NCBI GenBank assembly: GCA_016287065.1
Contig: JAEEVB010000017.1
Location: 1-16,165, forward strand
Direction: 5' to 3'
Length of the DNA: 16,165 bases
DNA from: Muribaculaceae bacterium
GTDB lineage: Bacteria; Bacteroidota; Bacteroidia; Bacteroidales; Muribaculaceae
Shown here: positions 7,469 to 15,121 of the stretch, piece by piece
How positions within the stretch are numbered: the first letter of the stretch is position 1
Layout: the number at the start of each line of letters is the position of its first letter
The notes under the pieces: generated by a model
What the model saw: only the letters and a program-made list of their open reading frames with translations
Databases searched by the model: none
Told to the model about the DNA's origin: nothing
Program-made: the position numbers and the translations under genes

Positions 7469-8620
7469 TTATTTTTCATTAATATTATCGCCCAAGAAAG
7501 CAAAATGAGCAGGGATGTCGCCGGTGCGCACTTCCCATTGCTTCACGCCTTGAGGACTGTAGCAGAACAGTCGGCCTGGCGACACATAGTCCTTGGCATC
7601 GCACAGGTATATTTCCTTGGTGATGGGGTTGACGGCAACGCTATAGGGCATGCTGATGTCCTTCTCGGTGCCATCGGTGATAAAACAATCTGAGACCTGC
7701 TCCAAGGTGGCGGTGTTGATGAGGGCATAGCTTACTTGATTGTTCATGGTGACATAGCTGAACTGCACACCAATCACATAGAGCGAATCACCGTCGAGCC
7801 ACATGCTGCTCACGTTGTTGTCGAATGTCTTGAGCAACCGTTGATGGCGGGTGTCGTAGACATAGAGGCGGCTCTGGTTCTCGTAATAGTCGCCACGGGA
7901 CGAAATCCACAAGTTACCATGTTGGTCGGCCTTACAACATTGCAAATTGATGGCAATTTCAATTCTCGACTCCTCGGTAAAGGTGTCGATATCGATAACC
8001 GAAATGGTGTTCTCGTAATTGGGCACCATGTATCCACCCGAATTGGCCACATAGATTTTGCCATTGACAATATCCAGCTCATCGGGCTGGAATCCTACCA
8101 GACAGGTATCGACCACCTGCAATGTGGCCGTGTCGATTTTTGCCACATAACCACGTTGCTTGTAGTCGGGGGTGATGACCACGGGCCCGGCATAGCTTGT
8201 AACGTAGGCATAACCGCCATAGAACTTGATGAAGCGGCAATTGGGTATATTGATCTGCCCTATCTTCTTGACCGTCATCTTGTCGAGCACATCGATCTTG
8301 TTGGAGCAGTTGATCACGGCATAGAGCTTGCTGCCATAGATGCCCATATCGTTGCCCACATCGCCCATCTCCTTCGGGACATTGGGATTGGCAAAGCCAA
8401 AGATGTTGCGCGTGTAGCGCCCCGTCCTGAAGTTGTAATAGTCGAGCGAAGCCTTGTTGCTGCCCATATTCCCCTCGTTGAGCAGGTAGAATCCCTGCAC
8501 CGAAGTGAACTGCGGAGTGGTAATCTCCACTTCCTCGGGGATGAAGATAACATCCTCTTCACGACACGAGGGCAGCACAATGAGCATCAAGGAGAGCAAT
8601 ATGTAAAGCAGGGGTTTCAT
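7469..8620 (-). CDS. btuG: BtuG-type surface B12-binding beta-propeller lipoprotein
   Basis: This is a 383-residue protein. The signal peptide ends in a lipobox, LPSC, with the lipidated C19. The residues after it, REED, are acidic, like the lipoprotein export signal that sends Bacteroidetes lipoproteins to the outer face of the outer membrane. The mature part has BtuG-like blades: GFYLLNEGNMGSNKASLDYY, GDVGNDMGIYGSKLYAVINC, NCRFIKFYGGYAYVTSYAG and NGKIYVANSGGY. Length fits a seven-bladed propeller. In Bacteroides thetaiotaomicron, BtuG2 caps BtuB2, binds cobalamin with extremely high affinity and passes it to the receptor. The gene starts 6 nt after the btuB stop, giving the usual btuB-btuG order. 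Expression should follow the upstream cobalamin riboswitch. Confidence 0.93.
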   Translation of the reverse strand: MKPLLYILLSLMLIVLPSCREEDVIFIPEEVEITTPQFTSVQGFYLLNEGNMGSNKASLDYYNFRTGRYTRNIFGFANPNVPKEMGDVGNDMGIYGSKLYAVINCSNKIDVLDKMTVKKIGQINIPNCRFIKFYGGYAYVTSYAGPVVITPDYKQRGYVAKIDTATLQVVDTCLVGFQPDELDIVNGKIYVANSGGYMVPNYENTISVIDIDTFTEESRIEIAINLQCCKADQHGNLWISSRGDYYENQSRLYVYDTRHQRLLKTFDNNVSSMWLDGDSLYVIGVQFSYVTMNNQVSYALINTATLEQVSDCFITDGTEKDISMPYSVAVNPITKEIYLCDAKDYVSPGRLFCYSPQGVKQWEVRTGDIPAHFAFLGDNINEK

Positions 8621-8626
8621 ATAGAA

Positions 8627-10693
8627 TCAGATGTCGAATTTAAGCGTTAAACGATAGTTGCGTCCCGGCATGGGATAGTTGTTGATGACGTCGTAGTACT
8701 GATTGAGCAGGTTGTTGACCTCGGCGGTGACTTTCATGTTCACGGCACCCATCTGCCACTTGTAGCTGGCACTCAGGTCGTGGGTGTACCAGGGCTGCTC
8801 GTGGTTGGCCGGTATGTTGGCACTCACGTGGTAGCGCTCTCCCACATAGATAAAACTATAGTTGAGGTCAAAAGCCCGCCAGCTGCCGTGCACCACCACG
8901 CTGCCGCTATGCCAGGGGATATAGGCAATCTGGCCCTTGTAGGTGCCTCCGTCGCCGTTGTTGGTGGGATCGGAATAGTCCTGAGCCTTCTGGTAGGTAT
9001 AAGAGAGGTTGACGTCGACATTCACATCGGCAGGAAACGCCATGCGCGTGCGTGCCGTCAGGTCGATGCCACGAATCTTGACCTTGCCAATGTTCATCAT
9101 CATCCAGCGATAGACGCCCCTGCCACGTGGCACAGCAATGATTTTGTCATCGACATGATTATAGTAGGCATCGGCGGTGATGCGGAAACCGCGCCAGAAA
9201 CCGCGCTCGCGATAAAGCTGGTAGTGGAAGCCCACGTTATACTGTGTGGCATACTCGGGTCGCAGGTTGCTATTGCCGATATCGGTATAATAGAGGTCAT
9301 TGAAAGTGGGCATGCGGAAGATGCGCTTGTAGAAGGCGCGCAGGTTGAAGTCGTAGCGGGCAATGGGCTTATAACTCAAGAAAACAGCCGGCGTGACCTT
9401 GTTCAGATACTTGGAGAACTTGGCAATCACCTCGCCCGCATTGCGTGCGCTATAACGGTCGTTGACCATGGAATAGAGCAGGCTGGCCTGCGCCTTGAAA
9501 CCACCCAAGGTGTAGGCGGTTGCCAGGGCTGTGAGCAGAGTGTGACGTGTGGGATAGGAGAAATTGGTGAGATTGGCGTTGAGGTAATTCCACTTGTAGT
9601 CGACACTCAAGTTCACGTCCCAATTGCGCAGGATGGTGTATTTGTTGGCAGTGGAGATGTAGAGTTCGTCTTGACGAAAAGTGTTGTCGATATACATGAG
9701 CGTGGTATCGGGGTTGAGGTAACGCAAGTAGTCGTGGGCATACTTGGCATTGACCATGAGCTCATACCGCTTTGTGAACTGATTCTGATAAGACCCCTGC
9801 AGGAAGAAGTTGCGGTCCCACTGGCGCTGCGCGTTAAACCACACATTGTTGACGATGGCTCCGGGAATGCCTCGCTCGCTGTCGTAGTAGTAGAACTTGG
9901 CGTTCCACTTGCCCTCGGGCAGATAGCCGAAAAGAGCACCCTCGATGCGCCAGGCATTGAGGTCGCCGTTCTTGCGCACGGCGGTGGTGTCCCAAGCTGG
10001 TGTCCCATCGCTGAAACGCTTGCGGTAGCGGAAGTGATACTGGCCGGTGGCATAGGTGTACTCGGTGTTGATGAGCATGCTCACGTTTTGCGTGAAGCGG
10101 TGCTCCCAACGGAGCGAGGGATTGGCGAGGCCGAAGGAGCCCATGCGCATGGTGACATTCAGGTTGTCGCACTTATCGCCCTCGAACTTGGGGCGGCGGG
10201 TGCGCAGATAGACCGAACCTGCCGAGCCGAAGTCGCGCGCCGGCTGGAAGATTTCGCTCTTCTGGCCGTTATAAATTGAAATTTCGTCGATGTTGTCGAG
10301 AGAGAATCGGCCCAGGTCGATCTGTCCGTTCTGGGGGTTGCCGAGCTGAATGCCGTCGTAATACACACCCAGATGATTGGTGCCCATGGAGCGGATGTCG
10401 ATGGTCTTGATGCCCCCTACCCCGCCGTAGTCCTTGATCTGGACACCGGCAAAGTAGCGTATGGCGTCGGCCACGCTATGACTGTTAAGGCGTTCGAGCT
10501 GACGGCCGTTGAGTGTCTGGGCAGGAATCACCTCTCGGTAGAGTTTCTTGGCAAAGATGGTGACGTTGCTCAGATACTGCATGGAGTCGAGGCGGCTGTG
10601 ATACACATCGGTAGTGTCCTGAGCACAAACGCCCAGCACTGACAGGAAGGAGACAATATAGACCAATAAAAGTCGCATAAATCCGGGTTTCAT
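8627..10693 (-). CDS. btuB: TonB-dependent outer-membrane cobalamin receptor
   Basis: This is a 688-residue protein. A signal peptide ends near VCAQ (residue 25). The plug domain is at about 43-165, with TIFAKKLYREVIPAQTL, LERLNSHSVADAIRYFAGVQ, KDYGGVGGIKTIDIRSMG and FGSAGSVYLRT, the pattern of Bacteroidetes BtuB. A 22-strand barrel fills the rest and ends NLLNQYYDVINNYPMPGRN with a final strand LTLKFDI. It imports B12 across the outer membrane using TonB-ExbBD energy. The first ATG (10693) lies 6 nt after the riboswitch closing helix; a second in-frame ATG at residue 6 (10678) would also leave a good signal peptide. It is the first gene of the operon, with btuG following after 6 nt. The riboswitch and btuG confirm the substrate class. 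Confidence 0.95.
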   Translation of the reverse strand: MKPGFMRLLLVYIVSFLSVLGVCAQDTTDVYHSRLDSMQYLSNVTIFAKKLYREVIPAQTLNGRQLERLNSHSVADAIRYFAGVQIKDYGGVGGIKTIDIRSMGTNHLGVYYDGIQLGNPQNGQIDLGRFSLDNIDEISIYNGQKSEIFQPARDFGSAGSVYLRTRRPKFEGDKCDNLNVTMRMGSFGLANPSLRWEHRFTQNVSMLINTEYTYATGQYHFRYRKRFSDGTPAWDTTAVRKNGDLNAWRIEGALFGYLPEGKWNAKFYYYDSERGIPGAIVNNVWFNAQRQWDRNFFLQGSYQNQFTKRYELMVNAKYAHDYLRYLNPDTTLMYIDNTFRQDELYISTANKYTILRNWDVNLSVDYKWNYLNANLTNFSYPTRHTLLTALATAYTLGGFKAQASLLYSMVNDRYSARNAGEVIAKFSKYLNKVTPAVFLSYKPIARYDFNLRAFYKRIFRMPTFNDLYYTDIGNSNLRPEYATQYNVGFHYQLYRERGFWRGFRITADAYYNHVDDKIIAVPRGRGVYRWMMMNIGKVKIRGIDLTARTRMAFPADVNVDVNLSYTYQKAQDYSDPTNNGDGGTYKGQIAYIPWHSGSVVVHGSWRAFDLNYSFIYVGERYHVSANIPANHEQPWYTHDLSASYKWQMGAVNMKVTAEVNNLLNQYYDVINNYPMPGRNYRLTLKFDI

Positions 10694-10699
10694 TTACCA

Positions 10700-10882
10700 A
10701 TTTGGCAGGTCTTCTGACTCGTTCCAGCCCTTATTCTCGTTCATCGCTCCTTCCCACGGGCATCGAGGCGATGCCATGCAGTGAAGCGGTGAGGGCTCAA
10801 GATTGGAACATACAGCAGCGCCGTCTGTTCAGGATTCTCACCTGATTCCCTTTTCACTGAGCCATCATGCTCAGCACCAAAT
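10700..10882 (-). promoter_or_regulatory. Cobalamin riboswitch (B12 box element)
   Basis: On the minus strand the canonical elements occur in order: GGTGCTGAGC with a TGAGC/GCTCA hairpin, AAAAGGGAATCAGGTGAGAA, CAGACGGCGCTGCTGTA, GTGGGAAGGAGCGATGA, and the terminal B12 box GAGTCAGAAGACCTGCC. A closing helix is visible: ATTTGG (plus 10877-10882) pairs perfectly with CCAAAT (plus 10700-10705), ending 6 nt before the btuB ATG. Cobalamin binding should stabilise this fold and block ribosome access to btuB. No intrinsic terminator lies between it and the start codon, which favours translational control. All four operon genes lie downstream. Confidence 0.95.
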
Positions 10883-10889
10883 CTGTGTG

Positions 10890-10921
10890 CAAAATTACAC
10901 ATAATTCTTTTATTGAACAAA
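10890..10921 (-). promoter_or_regulatory. Bacteroidetes promoter of the B12 operon
   Basis: Minus-strand TTTG (plus 10918-10921) is followed by a 20-nt spacer and TAATTTTG (plus 10890-10897), a perfect match to TAnnTTTG. Transcription would begin near 10882-10885, within a few nucleotides of the first base of the riboswitch closing helix, so the leader is almost entirely riboswitch. Confidence 0.75.
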
Positions 10922-10988
10922 AAAGACTTCAACAAAAAAAATCAATTCTTCACGCACCTTGCATATAACTTTGTGTTTTTATTAAAAG

Positions 10989-11020
10989 CTTGCATAATTT
11001 AAAAAGATTCAATACTTTTG
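10989..11020 (+). promoter_or_regulatory. Predicted Bacteroidetes promoter of the RHS operon
   Basis: CTTG (10989-10992), matching the -33 element at TTG, is followed by a 20-nt spacer and TACTTTTG (11013-11020), a perfect TAnnTTTG -7 element. The leader to the ATG at 11107 would be about 80 nt. A second -7-like TAACTTTG lies at 10966-10973 but lacks a -33 partner. Confidence 0.6.
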
Positions 11021-11106
11021 TAAAATCTGTTTGTTGTTCGTGTCAAGTATAAAGATATAGTCTTCATTCAGGTGTTTTTCGACGATTTTTTAATTCCAAT
11101 TCACAG

Positions 11107-12216
11107 ATGATGCATAAAAACATCATAACTACAATTCAGGTCATTGTGCTGCTTGCTGTGTGTGGGCAGTTGTGTGCCGGAAACGAGCTGATGACTGGCG
11201 AGCACTGGCCATTGCAAGGCGACAGGGTGACGAAGACGCACTATGAATTTATGGATATGCCGTCGGACACTGCCGTGTGGGACTTCAGCCGTGTGATTGA
11301 GACGGGTGCGAGCCATGAGATGGAGTGGATGGTTCTGGGAGACACCGTGCTTGTGAGGATGGAGCATGGCGGCCAGTCCACATTCATGGTAAAGGGCGAC
11401 AGTGTCGTGTGGAGCCGTCATGAGCATCCGCTTCTCCATCTGACCGATTCGGTTGCCCCAGTTGTTTTCGGCGACGGTTTCCCCTTCTCCCGCGACAGCA
11501 TCGTGAGCCCCTATCACTATAAAGGTTCCTACAGCGGCAATCACGCCGTGGAGGCCACAGGAAACCTCATCATCAGGAAGCTCGGCACAGGAACGCTGAT
11601 ACTGCCTGACGACACGCTTCAGGACATCGTGAGGATACGCCGGGTGACCGACAGCTTCATCAGGGTGGGCAAGGACAATAGTCTTCCACTCGCAAACGAT
11701 GATGAATCCCATTTCCGTCACATTCAGACGGTTGACCGCTGGTATTCGCCCTGTCACAGGTACGAGCTGGTTGAAAACAGGACAGACCGCTACATGAGCG
11801 AGAACAGCGTGGTGAAGGAGACCAATGCCACTTTTATCTGCTCTCCAAGATACCAGGAACTGATGCTTCAATCTCCACGTGGAGCACAGAAAAGCCTCGG
11901 TTCACCTTATGCGGGCAACGGCCAGACCGGTGGCGGTCATGGCTCCATGTCGCTGGTTGACAATGTGAGCGTGACCTGCGATGCGAATGGAGTGCACGTG
12001 ACAGTCAACAGGATAGAGTCAGCCCCAGGCGATGGCGGGATATCCGTTGTGCTGAGCGACCAGCTTGGCAGGGTATGGCATTCGCTGACCGGGCACTTTG
12101 CCGATGGTGGGCAATGGAGCGGCGACATCCCCACGTCAGGGCTTCCCTCAGGCAACTATGTGCTTCATGTCAAGAATGGCGAAGGATATTATTCAGAAAA
12201 AATAAGCGTAAGATAA
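11107..12216 (+). CDS. Secreted protein with type A T9SS sorting domain, RHS-operon companion
   Basis: This is a 369-residue protein with a type I signal peptide (about 1-25, ending QLCAG). The central part (about 26-290) is beta-rich and not recognised. The C-terminus (about 305-369) has the type A T9SS sorting pattern: a strand ISVVLSDQLGRVWHSLTG, then DIPTSGLPSGNYVLHVKNG, ending YYSEKISVR. It should be exported across the outer membrane. It is the first gene of the RHS operon and ends 1 nt before the next start, so the two are likely translationally coupled. It may be a surface anchor, a chaperone-like partner or a co-exported component of the RHS shell; none of these can be decided from sequence. 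Eleven of its 20 arginines use AGG or AGA, unlike the genes to its left. Confidence 0.8.
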   Translation: MMHKNIITTIQVIVLLAVCGQLCAGNELMTGEHWPLQGDRVTKTHYEFMDMPSDTAVWDFSRVIETGASHEMEWMVLGDTVLVRMEHGGQSTFMVKGDSVVWSRHEHPLLHLTDSVAPVVFGDGFPFSRDSIVSPYHYKGSYSGNHAVEATGNLIIRKLGTGTLILPDDTLQDIVRIRRVTDSFIRVGKDNSLPLANDDESHFRHIQTVDRWYSPCHRYELVENRTDRYMSENSVVKETNATFICSPRYQELMLQSPRGAQKSLGSPYAGNGQTGGGHGSMSLVDNVSVTCDANGVHVTVNRIESAPGDGGISVVLSDQLGRVWHSLTGHFADGGQWSGDIPTSGLPSGNYVLHVKNGEGYYSEKISVR

Positions 12217-12217
12217 A

Positions 12218-15121
12218 ATGAAAAAGGATAGGCTCCTAACAACAATATTGCTGACCATCTTGTGGCAAGTGCATTATGGACAATTCTTTGATATGGAGCA
12301 GTATGCCCTCAGTCCAAATGCCGCAACACTCGGTCAATATGGCGAGATTCCCGTTTCACCGTTTACAGGAACTCCACACATTGAAATTCCTATCTATGAA
12401 TTCACTGTTGATGGTCACAAGTTCCCTATAAGCATCAACTATCACACATCTGGAATCCGCATAGAGCAGAATCCAAGCTGGGTGGGTGCCGGATGGAACC
12501 TCGTTGCGGGCGGTAGCATCATGCGCAGGCAGAACGGTGCGGCAGACGAGGATCATGTACGAAGACCGGAAAATGAAGTGAAGTCCCGAGGATATTTTTA
12601 CAACTTGTCGCATCTGAATAAGAGTTCGTGGGGAACTTTGGCCTATATCAACAGCTATATGAGCAATCAGAATCCTCAGAGCCTTTTTGAGGGAGACGAT
12701 GTAGATGCCGATGAGTTCCAGTTCAGTTTCATGGGTTACAGCGGCAGTTTCTTTATGGATCATGAAGGTGCATGGAAATTCAGGTGTGAAAGGATACTCA
12801 GGGTTGATTCCATGAAACTGGATACAGTGCCTTTCAGGCTTTCATCCAACAGGGCTTCAACCCACACTAAAGTGATTAAGGGCTTTCTGCTCACCGCTGA
12901 TGACGGCACACGCTACCGTTTTGGCTATTCTGAGGATGCGGTGGACTATGCCATACCCTACAGCAACCAGTACATGAGCAACTGGACAACCACGGCATGG
13001 CATCTCACTGAAATCATTTATCCCAACGGTTCAAGAGTAGTCTTGAACTATGTCAGAGGCAAGTTGGCAGCACAGACATGGTACGACTTGTCACAGAGGA
13101 GTGTACAATACAGCGACTACGATTATCCTGTACCAACACATTCTCCAGATTACCAGACGCCAGTCGGGTCACTAATATCGCCTTCCTATCTGGCTGACAT
13201 AACATTTCCAAATGGCCATATCACATTCCACACGTCTGAACACGGGCAGCTTGAACACGGTTTATCGTCAACACAGACAGATTTGGAAAAATATTATTAT
13301 CTCATTAAGGGAATTTATGGAAATGATACTGTTGTTTATTACAATGGAGGTGTCCTGGACTCAATCATCGTGGAAAACAATGATAATGTAAGGATTCATA
13401 AAAGTGTCTTCCGCTATCGCTCTAATTCTGCTGCAAAACTGGGACTGAATGAACTGGCGATAGGGGTTACAGACACGGACAGTTCTCTTTATACTTTCGG
13501 CTACTACAGACGCAATATGCTGCCCAACCAATATGACATAAGAAAAACCGACCACTGGGGCTATTACATCCCTACCCAGTGGTACTCGCCTTTTATATGG
13601 ACATACCGCAACTCCGTTGACTCGGTTGCGGGCTATGGCGCACTTAACAAAATCACATATCCAACAGGAGGCTATACACGGCTGGAATATGAACCGCATA
13701 AATGCAGCAAGGTTCTGAACAGCACCAAGGCAGCCGTTGTTTCCTGCTCACTGCCTGTCGGTGGATGCCGAATCAGGCGCATCATCAACAGCGCAACCGG
13801 CCTGTCCAGAGATGAACAGACCATGAAAGAGTACTTCTATGTGAAAGACTATGTGACCAATATGGGAAACAGTGAAATATCTTCGGGGGTACTGGCGGCA
13901 CTCCCTGAATATGATGTGAGCAATTATGTGCTTCAATGTCCCACCAAGAACAGTTTAAGTTGCTCCATTAATATGACATGCATGATGCATCCCGTGCACA
14001 GTGGAGGCACCAATTCTCACGGCAGCCACATAGGCTACAGCGAAGTGGTGGAGCGGTTTCCGAACGGTAGCATGAAAGTCTATAAATACTCCAACTATGA
14101 CAACGGATATATGGACAATACTGCAACAGCTGTGTATGACAATACACGCAGGGACCTTGTCAGGTTTTCCTCACTTGAGCACACGAGAGGCCTACTGCTG
14201 CAATGCGAGGAATACGACAGCCTTTTTGCTCCATTGAAAATCAACACATACACTTACAGCATGGACACAACCAATTTCATAAGAGGTTTCTATATCAATG
14301 TCCTTGACCGAAGCCGTTACAATGTGGTACAAGGGAAATACTACCCCATCCTTGAGGCGTGCACATACAAGCATTATCTTTCTCTTCCAAAACTGATGAA
14401 GGAAACGGAAAGGGTGTACTATTCCGGCCTGTTCAACGAACGTTACCGCCGCTATGAGTATAACGAGTTGGGACAGGTTTCACGGCAAGTGGAGAATGGA
14501 CATCTGAATGATTCCATTGTCACAAACATGCAGTATATATGGCAGATGCCCACTTTCAACGATTGTGACTTCGTCTGGTCTCCCGTTTATGAAGTGGAAC
14601 GTCTGGCAGGAGGTGGAAATTGGGACAAGAAGACCTATGTATATAGCCGGAAGGGGACCAACCTGTATGTGGCAAGCGATATCATGGAAACTCATTACCT
14701 TCCAATTCGCAGAGACACCACTCATTGTGAATATGACAATAGGGGAAGGCTCCTGTTCCGCGCATACAATGGCCATGAACCCACTGTATATCTCTGGAGT
14801 TATGAAGGGCAGCACATTGTTGGTATTTTGCAGGGCGCAACCCTGGAGCAGGTGAGAGCGGTTTTGAACTGCACGAATGACTATTTAGGTAATCTTCCGG
14901 TCAGTAATGATGCCATCATGAACACCCTGCGCAGTCAGCTTCCAAATGCTCTTGTCACCTCTTATAAATATGCTCCTCTTGTGGGAATGATACAGGAAAC
15001 CTCACCTGCGGGCATCAGCAAGTATTATGAGTACGACAGCAGTGGAAGGCTCACTGGCATAAGGAATGACAATGGCGAGTATATTGAAACCTATAACTAT
15101 CATCTGTTCAATAGAGAATGA
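12218..15121 (+). CDS. RHS/SpvB-like shell protein, N-terminal part of a split RHS system
   Basis: This is a 967-residue protein with a signal peptide at about 1-22 (ending HYGQ). Residues 44-103 have the conserved Bacteroidetes RHS N-terminus: PVSPFTGTPHIEIPIYEF, FPISINYHTSGIRIEQNPSW and VGAGWNLVAGGSIMR. Strand-rich RHS sequence follows, including WHLTEIIYPNGSRVVLNY and DKKTYVYSRKG. The last 33 residues are YD repeats (YYEYDSSGRLTGIRNDNG ... TYNYHLFN). There is no RHS core with a DPxG cleavage site and no toxin domain. The stop overlaps the next ATG (ATGA at 15118-15121), which signals coupled translation with the DUF6443 RHS protein. The two probably form one RHS cocoon or surface fibre; that is inference. 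The role may be toxin delivery, adhesion or contact-dependent competition. Confidence 0.85.
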   Translation: MKKDRLLTTILLTILWQVHYGQFFDMEQYALSPNAATLGQYGEIPVSPFTGTPHIEIPIYEFTVDGHKFPISINYHTSGIRIEQNPSWVGAGWNLVAGGSIMRRQNGAADEDHVRRPENEVKSRGYFYNLSHLNKSSWGTLAYINSYMSNQNPQSLFEGDDVDADEFQFSFMGYSGSFFMDHEGAWKFRCERILRVDSMKLDTVPFRLSSNRASTHTKVIKGFLLTADDGTRYRFGYSEDAVDYAIPYSNQYMSNWTTTAWHLTEIIYPNGSRVVLNYVRGKLAAQTWYDLSQRSVQYSDYDYPVPTHSPDYQTPVGSLISPSYLADITFPNGHITFHTSEHGQLEHGLSSTQTDLEKYYYLIKGIYGNDTVVYYNGGVLDSIIVENNDNVRIHKSVFRYRSNSAAKLGLNELAIGVTDTDSSLYTFGYYRRNMLPNQYDIRKTDHWGYYIPTQWYSPFIWTYRNSVDSVAGYGALNKITYPTGGYTRLEYEPHKCSKVLNSTKAAVVSCSLPVGGCRIRRIINSATGLSRDEQTMKEYFYVKDYVTNMGNSEISSGVLAALPEYDVSNYVLQCPTKNSLSCSINMTCMMHPVHSGGTNSHGSHIGYSEVVERFPNGSMKVYKYSNYDNGYMDNTATAVYDNTRRDLVRFSSLEHTRGLLLQCEEYDSLFAPLKINTYTYSMDTTNFIRGFYINVLDRSRYNVVQGKYYPILEACTYKHYLSLPKLMKETERVYYSGLFNERYRRYEYNELGQVSRQVENGHLNDSIVTNMQYIWQMPTFNDCDFVWSPVYEVERLAGGGNWDKKTYVYSRKGTNLYVASDIMETHYLPIRRDTTHCEYDNRGRLLFRAYNGHEPTVYLWSYEGQHIVGILQGATLEQVRAVLNCTNDYLGNLPVSNDAIMNTLRSQLPNALVTSYKYAPLVGMIQETSPAGISKYYEYDSSGRLTGIRNDNGEYIETYNYHLFNRE

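Larger units (their letters stand above)
10694..11106. other. Divergent intergenic region between the B12 and RHS operons
   Basis: This 413-nt gap holds the riboswitch (10700-10882), the minus-strand B12 promoter (10890-10921), an AT-rich stretch, and the plus-strand promoter at 10989-11020 with an approximately 80-nt leader. No protein gene is supported in it. It also marks the point where codon preference changes between the two operons. Confidence 0.8.

Noticed and set aside
7736..8650. 304-residue plus-strand ORF opposite btuG
   Set aside because: It is a shadow of a clear BtuG lipoprotein gene, with no start context or domain.
8780..10279. 499-residue plus-strand ORF opposite btuB
   Set aside because: The opposite strand encodes a clear BtuB plug and barrel. 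This ORF is low in complexity and unrecognisable.
10697..10705. Small palindrome CCAAATTGG next to the btuB start as a separate hairpin
   Set aside because: The loop would be too small for a stable hairpin, and the CCAAAT half is better explained as the 3' strand of the riboswitch closing helix.
10741..10935. 64-residue minus-strand ORF over the riboswitch
   Set aside because: The sequence is explained by conserved cobalamin riboswitch elements; the open frame is incidental.
10966..10973. Second plus-strand -7-like element TAACTTTG
   Set aside because: There is no TTTG or TTG at the right distance upstream, so it is less likely to be the promoter than 10989-11020.
11101..11871. 256-residue minus-strand ORF opposite the T9SS companion gene
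   Set aside because: The plus strand has a signal peptide, a sorting domain and tight operon spacing, and the minus ORF has none of these.
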